From an uncultured Dorea sp. (GTDB taxonomy: Bacteria > Bacillota > Clostridia > Lachnospirales > Lachnospiraceae), in contig CAJUFA010000041.1 in NCBI GenBank assembly GCA_910585725.1, positions 1 to 24,243 on the forward strand: DNA of 24,243 nucleotides, in the 5' to 3' direction. Position 1 is the first letter of the stretch; every line of letters begins with the position of its first letter. The notes beneath the pieces were generated by a model, which saw nothing but the letters and a program-made list of their open reading frames with translations, was not told the origin of the DNA and did no database searches. Positions 1 through 6,906 of the stretch are shown here, in pieces. The translations under genes were made by a program, and so were the position numbers.

Positions 1-65
1 AAATGGTAGATGATTTTGAATGGGTGCTTAGTTTAATGCGACAAACCAGAGATTTGGAGTCGTAG
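1..65 (+). CDS. 3' end of an upstream gene (partial)
   Basis: The third frame is open from the first base and ends at TAG 63-65, giving a C-terminus of about 20 residues that includes DFEWVLSLMRQTRD. There is an ATG at position 3, but no room is left to see a ribosome binding site, so this is read as the tail of a gene that starts outside the window. The product is not recognised. It is followed by about 80 bases without a gene, holding the leader of the PP-loop gene. Confidence 0.4.
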   Translation, partial: MVDDFEWVLSLMRQTRDLES

Positions 66-92
66 AAACAGAGTCGGAAGATTAGAGACATA

Positions 93-144
93 GAAAGGAG
101 CCAGCCTCCGGCCGGGGTGACGTGTACACGGGCTTCTTGATAAA
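93..144 (+). promoter_or_regulatory. GC-rich palindromic leader with displaced Shine-Dalgarno
   Basis: A strong Shine-Dalgarno (GAAAGGAG, 93-100) lies 44 bases upstream of the only reasonable start codon at 145. The gap contains two perfect palindromes, CCGGCCGG (108-115) and CGTGTACACG (121-130), in an otherwise AT-rich region. The bases directly before the ATG (TTCTTGATAAA) have no Shine-Dalgarno. The gap may fold and bring the site close to the ATG, or the whole segment may be a regulatory leader. Function is inferred; the motifs are seen. Confidence 0.45.
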
Positions 145-1269
145 ATGAGTGAACAATATAGAAGTAGAGTATATACTGACAGGCCAGATTACGCAGATTT
201 TTCCGCACCAGCAAAGTTTCAGGCGATTGAAAGTATTATTGCGAAGCGTTTAAGGGAGCATCCGAAGGCAATATGTTCATACTCTGGTGGATCCGATAGT
301 GATATCTTAATTGATCTTATCGAAAGAGTCAGGATGATTTTCAGCTTGTCACCTGTTAAATATGTGTTTTTTAACACAGGGCTAGAAATGAAATCCACGA
401 AAGACCATGTAGGAGAAATAGCGGAGAAATACGGGGTAAAAATTGAAGAACATCGGCCAAAGATAGGTATTGTGACAGCGTCCAGAAAATACGGGATACC
501 ATTTGTTTCAAAGATCATGTCCGCAGGGCTTGAGGGATGGCAGAAAAAGGAGATACCCTTGTCAATAGCTGACGAATATTCGCAGGCAGAGGATAAGGCA
601 GTGAAAAGACGTGAATTGAGTGAAAGATTTCCCAAATGCGAGAGTATAATCAATTTCCTCTGTTGCTGCAATTCCGAAGGAGAGCCGAGGCCGAATATCC
701 AGCTGGTAATCAATTCTTCAAAATACATGCTGGATTTCATAAGGGAATGCCCGCCAGACTTCCAGATCAGCGCGCAGTGCTGTGATTACTGCAAGAAACA
801 GGTGGCGCATAGTGCCCAGAAAGAATACGAAATGATCATCACGGGAGAGCGCCGGGATGAGGGCGGCATGAGGTCTGTACCTCGTAAGGACAACACAGCG
901 CTATGCTTCACGGAAACAAGCGAAGGACAATACCGTTTGCGTCCATTGTACTATGTTTCTGATGCAGACAAGGCTTGGTATAAAGAATACTATAGAATCA
1001 GGTATTCTGACGCATATGAAGTATACGGACTAACAAGAACAGGGTGTTGTGGTTGCCCAATATCATATAAGGCAACTGATGATCTGGAAATGATACGTCC
1101 GTATGAACCAAATCTTGTAAAAGCTGCATGGAATATATTTGGGAAAAGCTATGAATACCGTGCAAAATATAATAAGTATAAAGCGGATAGGCTGATGTCT
1201 GAGCGAGAACGAAAGAAAAATGTAGATGGACAGATGTCTTTTGTGGATTTCCCGGAGGTGATGCCGTGA
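145..1269 (+). CDS. Phosphoadenosine phosphosulfate reductase family (PP-loop) protein
   Basis: This 374-aa protein belongs to the PP-loop ATP-pyrophosphatase superfamily that includes PAPS reductase and the DNA phosphorothioation protein DndC. The nucleotide-binding loop SGGSDSD is at residues 47-53, followed by FFNTG at 75-79, which fits the PAPS-reductase fold. GERRDEGGMR (234-243) resembles the substrate-side motif. Cysteine groups at 173-175, 212-216 and CCGCP (301-305) could bind a metal or an FeS cluster. Such proteins are common in phages but their reaction is usually unknown; adenylation or sulfur transfer on nucleic acid is one guess, sulfate assimilation another. The next reading frame overlaps its end (GTG at 1266). 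The only possible start in the region is the ATG at 145, which has no adjacent Shine-Dalgarno. Confidence 0.85.
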   Translation: MSEQYRSRVYTDRPDYADFSAPAKFQAIESIIAKRLREHPKAICSYSGGSDSDILIDLIERVRMIFSLSPVKYVFFNTGLEMKSTKDHVGEIAEKYGVKIEEHRPKIGIVTASRKYGIPFVSKIMSAGLEGWQKKEIPLSIADEYSQAEDKAVKRRELSERFPKCESIINFLCCCNSEGEPRPNIQLVINSSKYMLDFIRECPPDFQISAQCCDYCKKQVAHSAQKEYEMIITGERRDEGGMRSVPRKDNTALCFTETSEGQYRLRPLYYVSDADKAWYKEYYRIRYSDAYEVYGLTRTGCCGCPISYKATDDLEMIRPYEPNLVKAAWNIFGKSYEYRAKYNKYKADRLMSERERKKNVDGQMSFVDFPEVMP

Positions 1270-1433
1270 AAAATAGATTAATCATAGGCGTGCATGACGC
1301 AGAAAAAGAACATTTCAAGAATTTCAAGAATAAGGATTTTCCTAATTATGCCTTGATGAAAAAATCTGCATGGCATAAAGCGAAGGGGGATAAGGTGGAA
1401 GAAAAGAGATTGAGTTATAGGGTGATGTTATGA
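1266..1433 (+). pseudogene. Truncated N-terminal remnant of a phage radical-SAM-type protein
   Basis: This 55-aa reading frame starts at GTG 1266, overlapping the PP-loop gene by 4 bases, with GGAGGTG just upstream (1256-1262), and ends in an ATGA overlap with the methylase start at 1430. Its first part, with DFPNYALMKKSAWHKAKGD near residues 24-42, resembles the start of phage radical-SAM superfamily proteins (typical form FPNLALMKxSAxHKxxGD). Those are usually several hundred residues long and often sit beside PAPS-reductase and DNA-methylase genes. The rest, including any CxxxCxxC cluster, is missing. An internal deletion that kept both junctions in register is the simplest explanation. 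It may still be translated to couple its neighbours. The family match is from memory of the motif, not from a search. Confidence 0.6.
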
Positions 1434-3052
1434 AGAATGGGCTGATAATAGATTGCTTTGCCGGTGGTGGCGGGGCAAGTGTAGGCATAGAAATGGCGTT
1501 AGGCCGACAGGTAGACATAGCAATTAACCATGATCCGGATGCTATCCTGATGCATAAGACAAATCATCCGGATACGCTTCACTTGACAGAGGATATTTTC
1601 AAGGTTGATTTGCAGAAATATGTAAAAGGCCGGCAAGTGGCTCTTATGTGGGCGAGCCCGGATTGTACAAGTCATAGCAAGGCGAAAGGCGGACAACCCA
1701 GAAAGCACGGCTTACGGATCCTTCCATGGGCAGTATATAAGCATGCAAAAGTGATTCTGCCGGATGTGATCATCATGGAGAATGTGGAAGAGATTCAGCA
1801 GTGGGGGCCGTTGGATCCGGATGGACATCCAATACCGGAGAGGAGAGGTGAAGACTATAAGAAATTTATCACAGCTATGAAGTCACTTGGATACATATTT
1901 GACAGCCATGAGCTGGTGGCAGCAGACTACGGGGCGCCGACAACCAGAAAGCGCTGGTACGCCATATTCAGAAGAGACGGCAAAGAGATTGTCTGGCCTG
2001 AGCCGACACATAGCAAAGGCGGTGTAAGTGGTTTAAAGATATGGGAACCAATTTATAAATATCTTGATTTGTGGGACTTCGGGAAGTCCATATTTGGAAG
2101 GAAGAAACCATTAGCAGAAAATACCATGAAGCGGATTGCTAGAGGAATAGGGAAATTTGTATTTGAAAGTCCGGAGCCGTTTATCATCAAAGCGACGCAC
2201 AAGTATGATCAATTTCGGGGACATTCCTTATATGAACCGTTGAAAGCCATAACATCAAAGAATGATGCGGCATTGGTGACACCATATATCATGCAGATTG
2301 GACAGACTGGATTTACAAGAGACCGGAATAGGGCAGTGGATGAACCTTTGAGTACTGTTGTTACGAAAAACGAGCATTGTCTGATTAGCCCTATTCTGAT
2401 TCAGTACCATTCTGAAACAACAAAGAATGGAGTAAGAGGGCAGCAGGTGACGGAGCCAGTGCAAACAATAGATACCAGCAACCGTTATGGGTTGGTATTG
2501 CCTTATCTGACAAAGTTTTATAAAAGCGGAACTGGGCAGGATATGAAAGAACCGTTACATACAATTACCACATCACCGGGGCATTTTGGAATGGTTTCTG
2601 TTTTGACTGTAGATTGGACAGATTTGCGAAAGATCGGGATTGAAGAGGAAACAGCACAGAAATGCACTTTGGCAAGTCAATTCATTATGGAATATTACGG
2701 TTGTGGCATCGGACAAGAATTGAAAGAGCCGATTCATACCATAGTTACTAAAGACAGATTTGCATTAATCACGGTTCTTGGAAATGAATATGTGATACTG
2801 GATATCTTCCTGAGAATGCTGAAACCGGAAGAATTGAAATTAGGACAGGGTTTCCCAGAAGACTATATCATTGACCGAGATTACAAAGGTAATAAGTATC
2901 CGGTCAGTAAGCAGGTGGCGCGGATCGGCAACAGTGTAGTCCCGATTATGGCGAGGAAATTGGTGGAAGAGAACTGTGGATATCTGAGAGTAGGTGAGAG
3001 AATGCCGAATATGAGGATAGATGACAGTAGTGGGCAATTGAGATTTGCATAA
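1430..3052 (+). CDS. Phage DNA (cytosine-5-)-methyltransferase
   Basis: The 540-aa product transfers a methyl group from SAM to C5 of cytosine in DNA. Motif I is DCFAGGGGAS (8-17). Motif IV is SPDCTSHSKA (76-85) with catalytic Cys79, a PDC variant of the usual PC. Motif VI is MENVEE (116-121), motif VIII TTRKRW (171-176), and motif X is QVARIGNSVVP (495-505). Between motifs VIII and X, where the target-recognition domain sits, are five related units beginning EPlxTI at residues 269, 305, 342, 374 and 433. No restriction endonuclease gene is next to it, so it is probably an orphan enzyme protecting phage DNA from host restriction. It starts in an ATGA overlap with the upstream remnant, implying translational coupling. 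Confidence 0.93.
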   Translation: MKNGLIIDCFAGGGGASVGIEMALGRQVDIAINHDPDAILMHKTNHPDTLHLTEDIFKVDLQKYVKGRQVALMWASPDCTSHSKAKGGQPRKHGLRILPWAVYKHAKVILPDVIIMENVEEIQQWGPLDPDGHPIPERRGEDYKKFITAMKSLGYIFDSHELVAADYGAPTTRKRWYAIFRRDGKEIVWPEPTHSKGGVSGLKIWEPIYKYLDLWDFGKSIFGRKKPLAENTMKRIARGIGKFVFESPEPFIIKATHKYDQFRGHSLYEPLKAITSKNDAALVTPYIMQIGQTGFTRDRNRAVDEPLSTVVTKNEHCLISPILIQYHSETTKNGVRGQQVTEPVQTIDTSNRYGLVLPYLTKFYKSGTGQDMKEPLHTITTSPGHFGMVSVLTVDWTDLRKIGIEEETAQKCTLASQFIMEYYGCGIGQELKEPIHTIVTKDRFALITVLGNEYVILDIFLRMLKPEELKLGQGFPEDYIIDRDYKGNKYPVSKQVARIGNSVVPIMARKLVEENCGYLRVGERMPNMRIDDSSGQLRFA

Positions 3053-3084
3053 TTAACAGGGAGTTCGGGAAATGAGGTGAGTAA

Positions 3085-3180
3085 ATGAAGTATGTCTATC
3101 GGATGTTTGCATTGGGGCTAATTGTGTGGTTAGCAATTAACTATTCTGGATGGTGGATTTTATTACTATTTCTGCTATGA
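3085..3180 (+). CDS. Small single-span membrane protein
   Basis: This 31-aa reading frame has a fitting ribosome binding site (GAGGTGA, 3074-3080) 4 bases before its ATG. The product begins MKYVYR and then is almost entirely hydrophobic, with four tryptophan/tyrosine residues and a run of leucines at the C-terminus, so it is most likely one membrane helix with the positive end inside. It ends in an ATGA overlap with a weak 23-codon frame. No family is recognised. Small membrane peptides like this are common in phage accessory regions and are often missed in annotation. Confidence 0.5.
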   Translation: MKYVYRMFALGLIVWLAINYSGWWILLLFLL

Positions 3181-3219
3181 ATAGGCTTGGTTTATTAGGA
3201 GTGTTGGGAGGTGGTAGAG

Positions 3220-3348
3220 ATGATTTGCAGGGGAAAAGGAGAGAATAAGGAATACAGTGATAGAGTGATCAAAGAAGTCCTAAAGGACTGGGACGAGATC
3301 ATGTATGGCAAAACGACGAATCAGAAGGGAGAGAAGGAAGATGAGTAA
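3220..3348 (+). CDS. Small hypothetical phage protein (42 aa)
   Basis: The ATG at 3220 follows GGGAGGTGG (3206-3214) at good spacing. The product of 42 residues is highly charged and soluble, with a short predicted helix around SDRVIKEVLKDWDEIMYGK and a lysine/glutamate-rich tail. Its last 8 bases overlap the next gene, whose ATG is at 3341, so the two are probably translationally coupled. No family is recognised. Confidence 0.5.
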   Translation: MICRGKGENKEYSDRVIKEVLKDWDEIMYGKTTNQKGEKEDE

Positions 3349-3619
3349 TGATCTGATTAGTAGAAGTGCATTGTTACAGGCTTTAAAGGGGAATGTATTG
3401 GTTGATGTAACATCTAATTTGGAAAATGCAATAGCGGAGCAACCGACAGCCTATGACCTGGACAAGGTCGTTAAGGACCTGGAAGAGTATGCCCACAGTG
3501 ATATCTGTGGTTCGTGTCGTAGTTGCCGGATATCGGATGATATAGACAATATAGAATGTGAGAATTGCGGTGCGCTTGGAGCGTTGGAGATTGTGAAGGG
3601 CGGAGGTATACGTGGATAA
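3341..3619 (+). CDS. Small phage protein with N-terminal DLISRSALL motif and Cys-rich C-terminus
   Basis: The 92-aa product begins MSNDLISRSALLQAL, a start seen in many small proteins of Firmicutes phages with no known function. QPTAYDLDKVVKDLEEY (34-50) forms a helix, and the C-terminal half holds four paired cysteines, CGSCRSC (56-62) and CENC (73-76), likely a zinc-binding site. The start at 3341 was chosen because the family begins there and GAAGGAAG precedes it; the frame stays open upstream to an ATG at 3305 without a good site. It overlaps the next gene's GTG at 3612. Confidence 0.72.
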   Translation: MSNDLISRSALLQALKGNVLVDVTSNLENAIAEQPTAYDLDKVVKDLEEYAHSDICGSCRSCRISDDIDNIECENCGALGALEIVKGGGIRG

Positions 3620-3758
3620 GGCAAAATACAGGGAAGCGATAGACAGAATGCTGGATAAGCTTCACACTAAGGATTTGAAAAGGATGAATGATTTCATATC
3701 CGGATTCACGTTTGCAATTGTACGTCAGGATGAAAAGGAGAGTGAGAGTCATGAATAA
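3612..3758 (+). CDS. Small hypothetical phage protein (48 aa)
   Basis: This frame starts with GTG at 3612 behind an excellent Shine-Dalgarno (GGAGG, 3602-3606) and overlaps the preceding gene by 8 bases. The 48-aa product, with MDKAKYREAIDRMLDKLHTKDLKR region helical and FTFAIVR near the end, looks like the short phage proteins whose core reads DRMLxKLxxKDLKRxxDF. Function is unknown. It ends overlapping the ATG of the next gene at 3751, continuing the chain of coupled small genes. Confidence 0.6.
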   Translation: MDKAKYREAIDRMLDKLHTKDLKRMNDFISGFTFAIVRQDEKESESHE

Positions 3759-3972
3759 ACGTGGAAGGAACCGGAACATAGTCAACATGGATCGGAAACG
3801 TCATATGATGGAGATGGCAGAGACGAAACCGCCAGATAAGGCAATAGCAGCTTTTAACCGGAAAGCATACGAATGCGGCGATGTGGCTGGGTATATGGCG
3901 AAGAAGTATGACATAAAAGGGGAGATCGGTATTGAAAAAGAAGCTGTCAGAGCAGATAAAGAGCTCCCTTGA
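3751..3972 (+). CDS. Hypothetical phage protein (73 aa)
   Basis: The product is basic in its first third (MNKRGRNRNIVNMDRKRH) and then acidic/mixed, with no membrane segment. The start at 3751 overlaps the preceding stop and has AAGGAGAGTGAGAG before it; the same frame is open upstream to 3688, but that start would overlap the 48-aa gene deeply. The basic N-terminus could contact nucleic acid, which is only a guess. Its end overlaps the following gene by 41 bases. Confidence 0.55.
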   Translation: MNKRGRNRNIVNMDRKRHMMEMAETKPPDKAIAAFNRKAYECGDVAGYMAKKYDIKGEIGIEKEAVRADKELP

Positions 3973-4357
3973 TTTCCTGGATGAGTGCAAGGAACTGAAT
4001 TCCATGGCTTACAACGGAGTCGGGGAAGAGGACAAGAGGCATCAGGATCTGATCCATGCGATTGAGTTTGAGCATAATCCGGATAAGATAGCCCAGATCG
4101 GCATCAGGATCCATCAGAACAGGGTAGAGCGCAGAGTATATAAAGATCTGTTTGAGCTTACAGATCCGGTCGTACAGTTTGTCCGGGATCCCCAGAATAA
4201 AAAGACACTGGATTCGGCGCGTCAGCTTCTCGGGAAGGTGCGCAAGGCAGAAAGCCGGCAGGAGAACAGGTTCTATGTTCCCAGGATCAAGGAGGATCAG
4301 GTTTATTTTCAGGAAATAAGGGAGGACAGAAGCCATGGACAAAAGGATCCTGAATGA
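3932..4357 (+). CDS. Hypothetical phage protein upstream of the late activator (141 aa)
   Basis: Translation probably starts at TTG 3932, behind GGGGAG (3919-3924), inside the end of the preceding gene. The 141-aa product is soluble, charged and mostly helical, with no membrane segment or catalytic motif that can be recognised. Residues 30-75 (EEDKRHQDLIHAIEFEHN and following) are rich in His, Asp and Glu. Its 3' end overlaps the ArpU-like gene by 23 bases, so the two are likely coupled and it may act in early-to-late switching. The family is not recognised. Confidence 0.7.
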   Translation: MKKKLSEQIKSSLDFLDECKELNSMAYNGVGEEDKRHQDLIHAIEFEHNPDKIAQIGIRIHQNRVERRVYKDLFELTDPVVQFVRDPQNKKTLDSARQLLGKVRKAESRQENRFYVPRIKEDQVYFQEIREDRSHGQKDPE

Positions 4358-4757
4358 TTACATAGATGCATGTGCACTTGTAAAAGAAACGGAAGAGGAT
4401 ATCCGGCGGTTAAAAAAGAAAAAGAAGACGGTCATCCAGACAAACGTGAGGGGAAGCAATCCGAGCTTCCCTTATCAAGAGCAGCATTTCAAAGTCCAGG
4501 GCACGACTTTCACTTATCAGGATGATGAAAATCTCCGTTTGGAGGAGAAGCTTCTGGAACAGCGTAAGGAGAATGCAGAGAAGATCAAGAGACAAGTAGA
4601 GGAATGGATGCTGACGATCCCGATTAGGATGCAGAGGATCATCAGATATAAGATTTTTGAGGAGATGACGTGGGAACAGACGGCGGTGAAGATCGGGCGG
4701 AAGGCTACGGGCGAGGGACTGAGAAAGGAATTTGAGAGATTTATGGAAGAAAATTAA
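4335..4757 (+). CDS. ArpU/RinA-like late transcription regulator
   Basis: The 140-aa protein has a lysine-rich helical N-terminus (RRLKKKKK, 24-31), a central coiled stretch (about 70-92) and a C-terminal sigma-region-4-like helix-turn-helix: IRYKIFEEMTWEQTAVKIG around 105-123, followed by a second helix ending in FERFMEEN. Size, fold order and position just before terS match the ArpU/RinA group of phage late activators in Gram-positive bacteria. It probably binds the repeats just after its own gene and raises transcription of the packaging and structural genes. The start at 4335 has GGGAGGAC upstream. The assignment rests on context plus the HTH pattern and not on a search. Confidence 0.68.
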   Translation: MDKRILNDYIDACALVKETEEDIRRLKKKKKTVIQTNVRGSNPSFPYQEQHFKVQGTTFTYQDDENLRLEEKLLEQRKENAEKIKRQVEEWMLTIPIRMQRIIRYKIFEEMTWEQTAVKIGRKATGEGLRKEFERFMEEN

Positions 4758-4760
4758 AGT

Positions 4761-4803
4761 TTGTCCGTTTTGTCCGGATTGTCCGGTTTTAAAATGCTAT
4801 AGT
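4761..4803 (+). promoter_or_regulatory. Candidate late promoter with three 9-bp direct repeats
   Basis: Three copies of TTGTCCG start at 4761, 4770 and 4779, exactly 9 bases apart, directly after the activator stop codon. An extended -10 (TG at 4795-4796, then TATAGT at 4798-4803) follows. No -35 box stands at 17 bases, which is what an activator-dependent promoter would look like. The repeats are probably where the ArpU-like protein binds before terS. Confidence 0.6.
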
Positions 4804-4858
4804 ATATACTGAGATCGGTGGATGATTGCTATCTGATTCCCTCCCTTAACTTAGAAAA

Positions 4859-4889
4859 GGGCGCTTTGCTTCGGCAGGGCGTTCTTTTT
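4859..4889 (+). terminator. Rho-independent terminator with UUCG loop
   Basis: An 11-pair stem (4859-4869 with 4874-4884, including four G-T pairs) closes on the stable tetraloop TTCG and runs into TTTTT (4885-4889). It lies between the candidate late promoter and the tRNA, so it may end early transcription or act as an attenuator or processing site in the late leader. Confidence 0.62.
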
Positions 4890-4903
4890 CGTGCATTAAA
4901 CCA

Positions 4904-4976
4904 GGATCCTTAGCTTGGCAGGCAGAGCATTCGGCCTATAACCGGAAAGTTACTGGTTCGACCCCAGTAGGATTCA
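4904..4976 (+). tRNA. tRNA or tRNA-like element, anticodon TAT (Ile, AUA)
   Basis: The 73 bases fold into a full cloverleaf: acceptor stem 4904-4910 with 4969-4975 (7 pairs, one G-T), D arm 4913-4928, anticodon stem 4930-4934 with 4942-4946, five-base variable loop, T stem 4952-4956 with 4964-4968 (5 of 5), T loop TTCGACC and discriminator A4976. No CCA is encoded. The anticodon position reads TAT (4937-4939), decoding AUA. Two near-universal bases are off: position 33 is C instead of T, and position 14 is G instead of A. It may be a real but unusual phage tRNA, or a decaying or non-decoding tRNA-like structure in the late leader just before terS. Confidence 0.72.
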
Positions 4977-5013
4977 TTAAAGATTACAGAGAATTGAAAG
5001 GTGGTGAACCTGT

Positions 5014-5502
5014 ATGACGAAAAAACAGAATAGATTCGTAGAAGAATACTTAATTGATCTGAACGCCACCCAGGCCGCCATTAGAGCTGGTTATTCGACA
5101 AGTACAGCGCAGCAGATTGGAAGTGAAAACCTGTCAAAACCTGTTATTCAAACAGCCATAGCGAAAGCAATGGCAGAGCGCTCAAAACGAACCGGAGTGA
5201 ATCAGGACCGGATCGTCTTAGAGCTGGCAAAGCTTGCATTTGTAAACATGACTGATGTTGTAAATAAAAAAGGTGAGATTAAAGACACAGCGACCGCAGA
5301 CGATTTATCCTGCATCGAGAGTATCAAATACAAGCATTCCGATACAGACTCCGGCTCCAGTGTGGAACGCGAAGTAAAAATCGGTTCAAAGATAAAGGCT
5401 CTCGAATTGCTCGGTAAGCATTTAGGCATGTGGAATGACAAAGTTGATGTGAATGTCGCAGTTCCCATTGTTATATCTGGTGAGGATGCCTTAGAAGATT
5501 AG
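5014..5502 (+). CDS. terS: Terminase small subunit
   Basis: The 162-aa product is of the Terminase_2 (XtmA-like) family. It binds the phage packaging site and brings DNA to TerL. The N-terminus, MTKKQNRFVEEYLIDLNATQAAIRAGYS, is the signature of the family's helix-turn-helix DNA-binding domain (about 1-60, with QQIGSENLSKP around 36-46). A helical centre for ring formation follows, then a C-terminal tail (VAVPIVISGEDALED) likely to touch TerL. The ATG has GAAAGGTGG upstream. It stands first in the late operon and 13 bases before the TerL start. Confidence 0.93.
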   Translation: MTKKQNRFVEEYLIDLNATQAAIRAGYSTSTAQQIGSENLSKPVIQTAIAKAMAERSKRTGVNQDRIVLELAKLAFVNMTDVVNKKGEIKDTATADDLSCIESIKYKHSDTDSGSSVEREVKIGSKIKALELLGKHLGMWNDKVDVNVAVPIVISGEDALED

Positions 5503-5515
5503 GCGGTGAGTGCCT

Positions 5516-6892
5516 ATGGTAAGAGAGCGAATTTCTTCACAGCACGTTTTCGGGTACATGAAGTACATTCTGTATCCGGAAGATTATAAACAGACAGAAA
5601 AAGGGAAGCAGAATCTAAAACTCCCTGAGATTGTCGGAAAAGGCTATGGCACATTCTGGCGGTGGAAAAGCAGATACAGGGCTGTAAAGGGATCAAGAGC
5701 CAGTAAGAAGTCAAAGACAACGGCATTATGGTACATCACTAATATGATGAAATACCCGGATGCCAATACACTGGTTGTCAGGAAAACATTCAGAACCCTG
5801 AAAGACTCATGTTTTACTGAATTAAAGTGGGCGATTCATCGATTGGGTGTCGATGCCTTTTGGGATATCAAAGAAAGCCCCTTGGAGATGACTTACAAGC
5901 CTACTGGACAGAAGATCTATTTTCGGGGGCTTGATGATCCGCTGAAAGTGACATCCATCACCGTGGATCAGGGCGTGTTGTCGTGGATGTGGATTGAAGA
6001 AGCGTATGAGATCAGCTCAGAAGATGATTTCAATATGCTTGATGAATCAATCCGTGGCGCCGTTCCAGAAGGGGCGGGATTGTTTAAGCAGATTACACTC
6101 ACTTTCAATCCTTGGAATGAGCATCACTGGCTAAAAAAGAGATTCTTCGACAATCCCGATGAAGAGACGCTTGCACTGACCACAAATTACCTGTGCAACG
6201 AATGGCTGGATGCTGCAGACAGAAAAGTATTTGAGACCATGCAAAAGCAGAATCCTAGACGGTATAAGGTTGCCGGCCTTGGTGAGTGGGGGATTGTGGA
6301 TGGTCTGGTTTACGAGAATTGGAAAGAAGAAGAGTTTGATCTGATCAGCAAAAAAGAATACCTGAAGTTGGATGAAGCGGAAAGGCAGGTCAGAAGCTAT
6401 GTTTTCAGGGAAGATATTCAATCCGCTTTCGGCTTGGACTTCGGTTATACCAACGATCCATCTGCATTGTTTGTGGGCTTTATCGATGTTGAGCATCGGA
6501 AAATATATGTGTGGGACGAGATGTATGAAAATGGTCTTTCTAATCGGAAGATTTTTGAACACATCCAGTCAATGGGATATGGAAAAGAAAAGATTATTGC
6601 AGATTGTGCGGAACCAAAGAGTATTGATCAGTTGAGGGGGTACGGTCTCAGAGTAAACGGTGCTGAAAAGGGAAAAGACAGTATTAATAACGGCATTCAG
6701 TTTATCCAGGATTACGAGATTATCATTCATCCCCGTTGTTTGAATTTCCTGACAGAGATCAGCAATTATACATGGGATAAAGATAAGCTTGGCAATAAAC
6801 TAAACAGGCCGATAGACGATTTTAATCATCTGATGGATGCAATGAGATACGCTCTGGAATCTTATATTGTCGGTGGCAGATGGTTGTTTTAA
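5516..6892 (+). CDS. terL: Terminase large subunit, PBSX family
   Basis: This 458-aa protein is the ATP-driven motor and nuclease that fills the head with DNA. The ATPase part has a variant Walker A, GSRASKKSKTT (59-69), Walker B VLSWMWIEE (154-162) and coupling motif TFNP (196-199). The RNase-H-like nuclease has its acidic residues at D308 (LDFGYTNDP), D363 (IIADCAEP) and D441 (FNHLMDAMRYAL). Length and motifs fit the PBSX/Terminase_3 group. I chose ATG 5516, about 7 bases after GGCGGTGAG; GTG 5510 in the same frame is too close to that site. Headful (pac) packaging is likely in this group but is not shown here. Confidence 0.95.
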   Translation: MVRERISSQHVFGYMKYILYPEDYKQTEKGKQNLKLPEIVGKGYGTFWRWKSRYRAVKGSRASKKSKTTALWYITNMMKYPDANTLVVRKTFRTLKDSCFTELKWAIHRLGVDAFWDIKESPLEMTYKPTGQKIYFRGLDDPLKVTSITVDQGVLSWMWIEEAYEISSEDDFNMLDESIRGAVPEGAGLFKQITLTFNPWNEHHWLKKRFFDNPDEETLALTTNYLCNEWLDAADRKVFETMQKQNPRRYKVAGLGEWGIVDGLVYENWKEEEFDLISKKEYLKLDEAERQVRSYVFREDIQSAFGLDFGYTNDPSALFVGFIDVEHRKIYVWDEMYENGLSNRKIFEHIQSMGYGKEKIIADCAEPKSIDQLRGYGLRVNGAEKGKDSINNGIQFIQDYEIIIHPRCLNFLTEISNYTWDKDKLGNKLNRPIDDFNHLMDAMRYALESYIVGGRWLF

Positions 6893-6906
6893 GAAAGGTG
6901 ATGGAA

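Noticed and set aside
3177..3248. Plus-strand frame of 23 codons starting in an ATGA overlap
   Set aside because: It overlaps the better-supported 42-aa frame and has no clear ribosome binding site or protein-like pattern.
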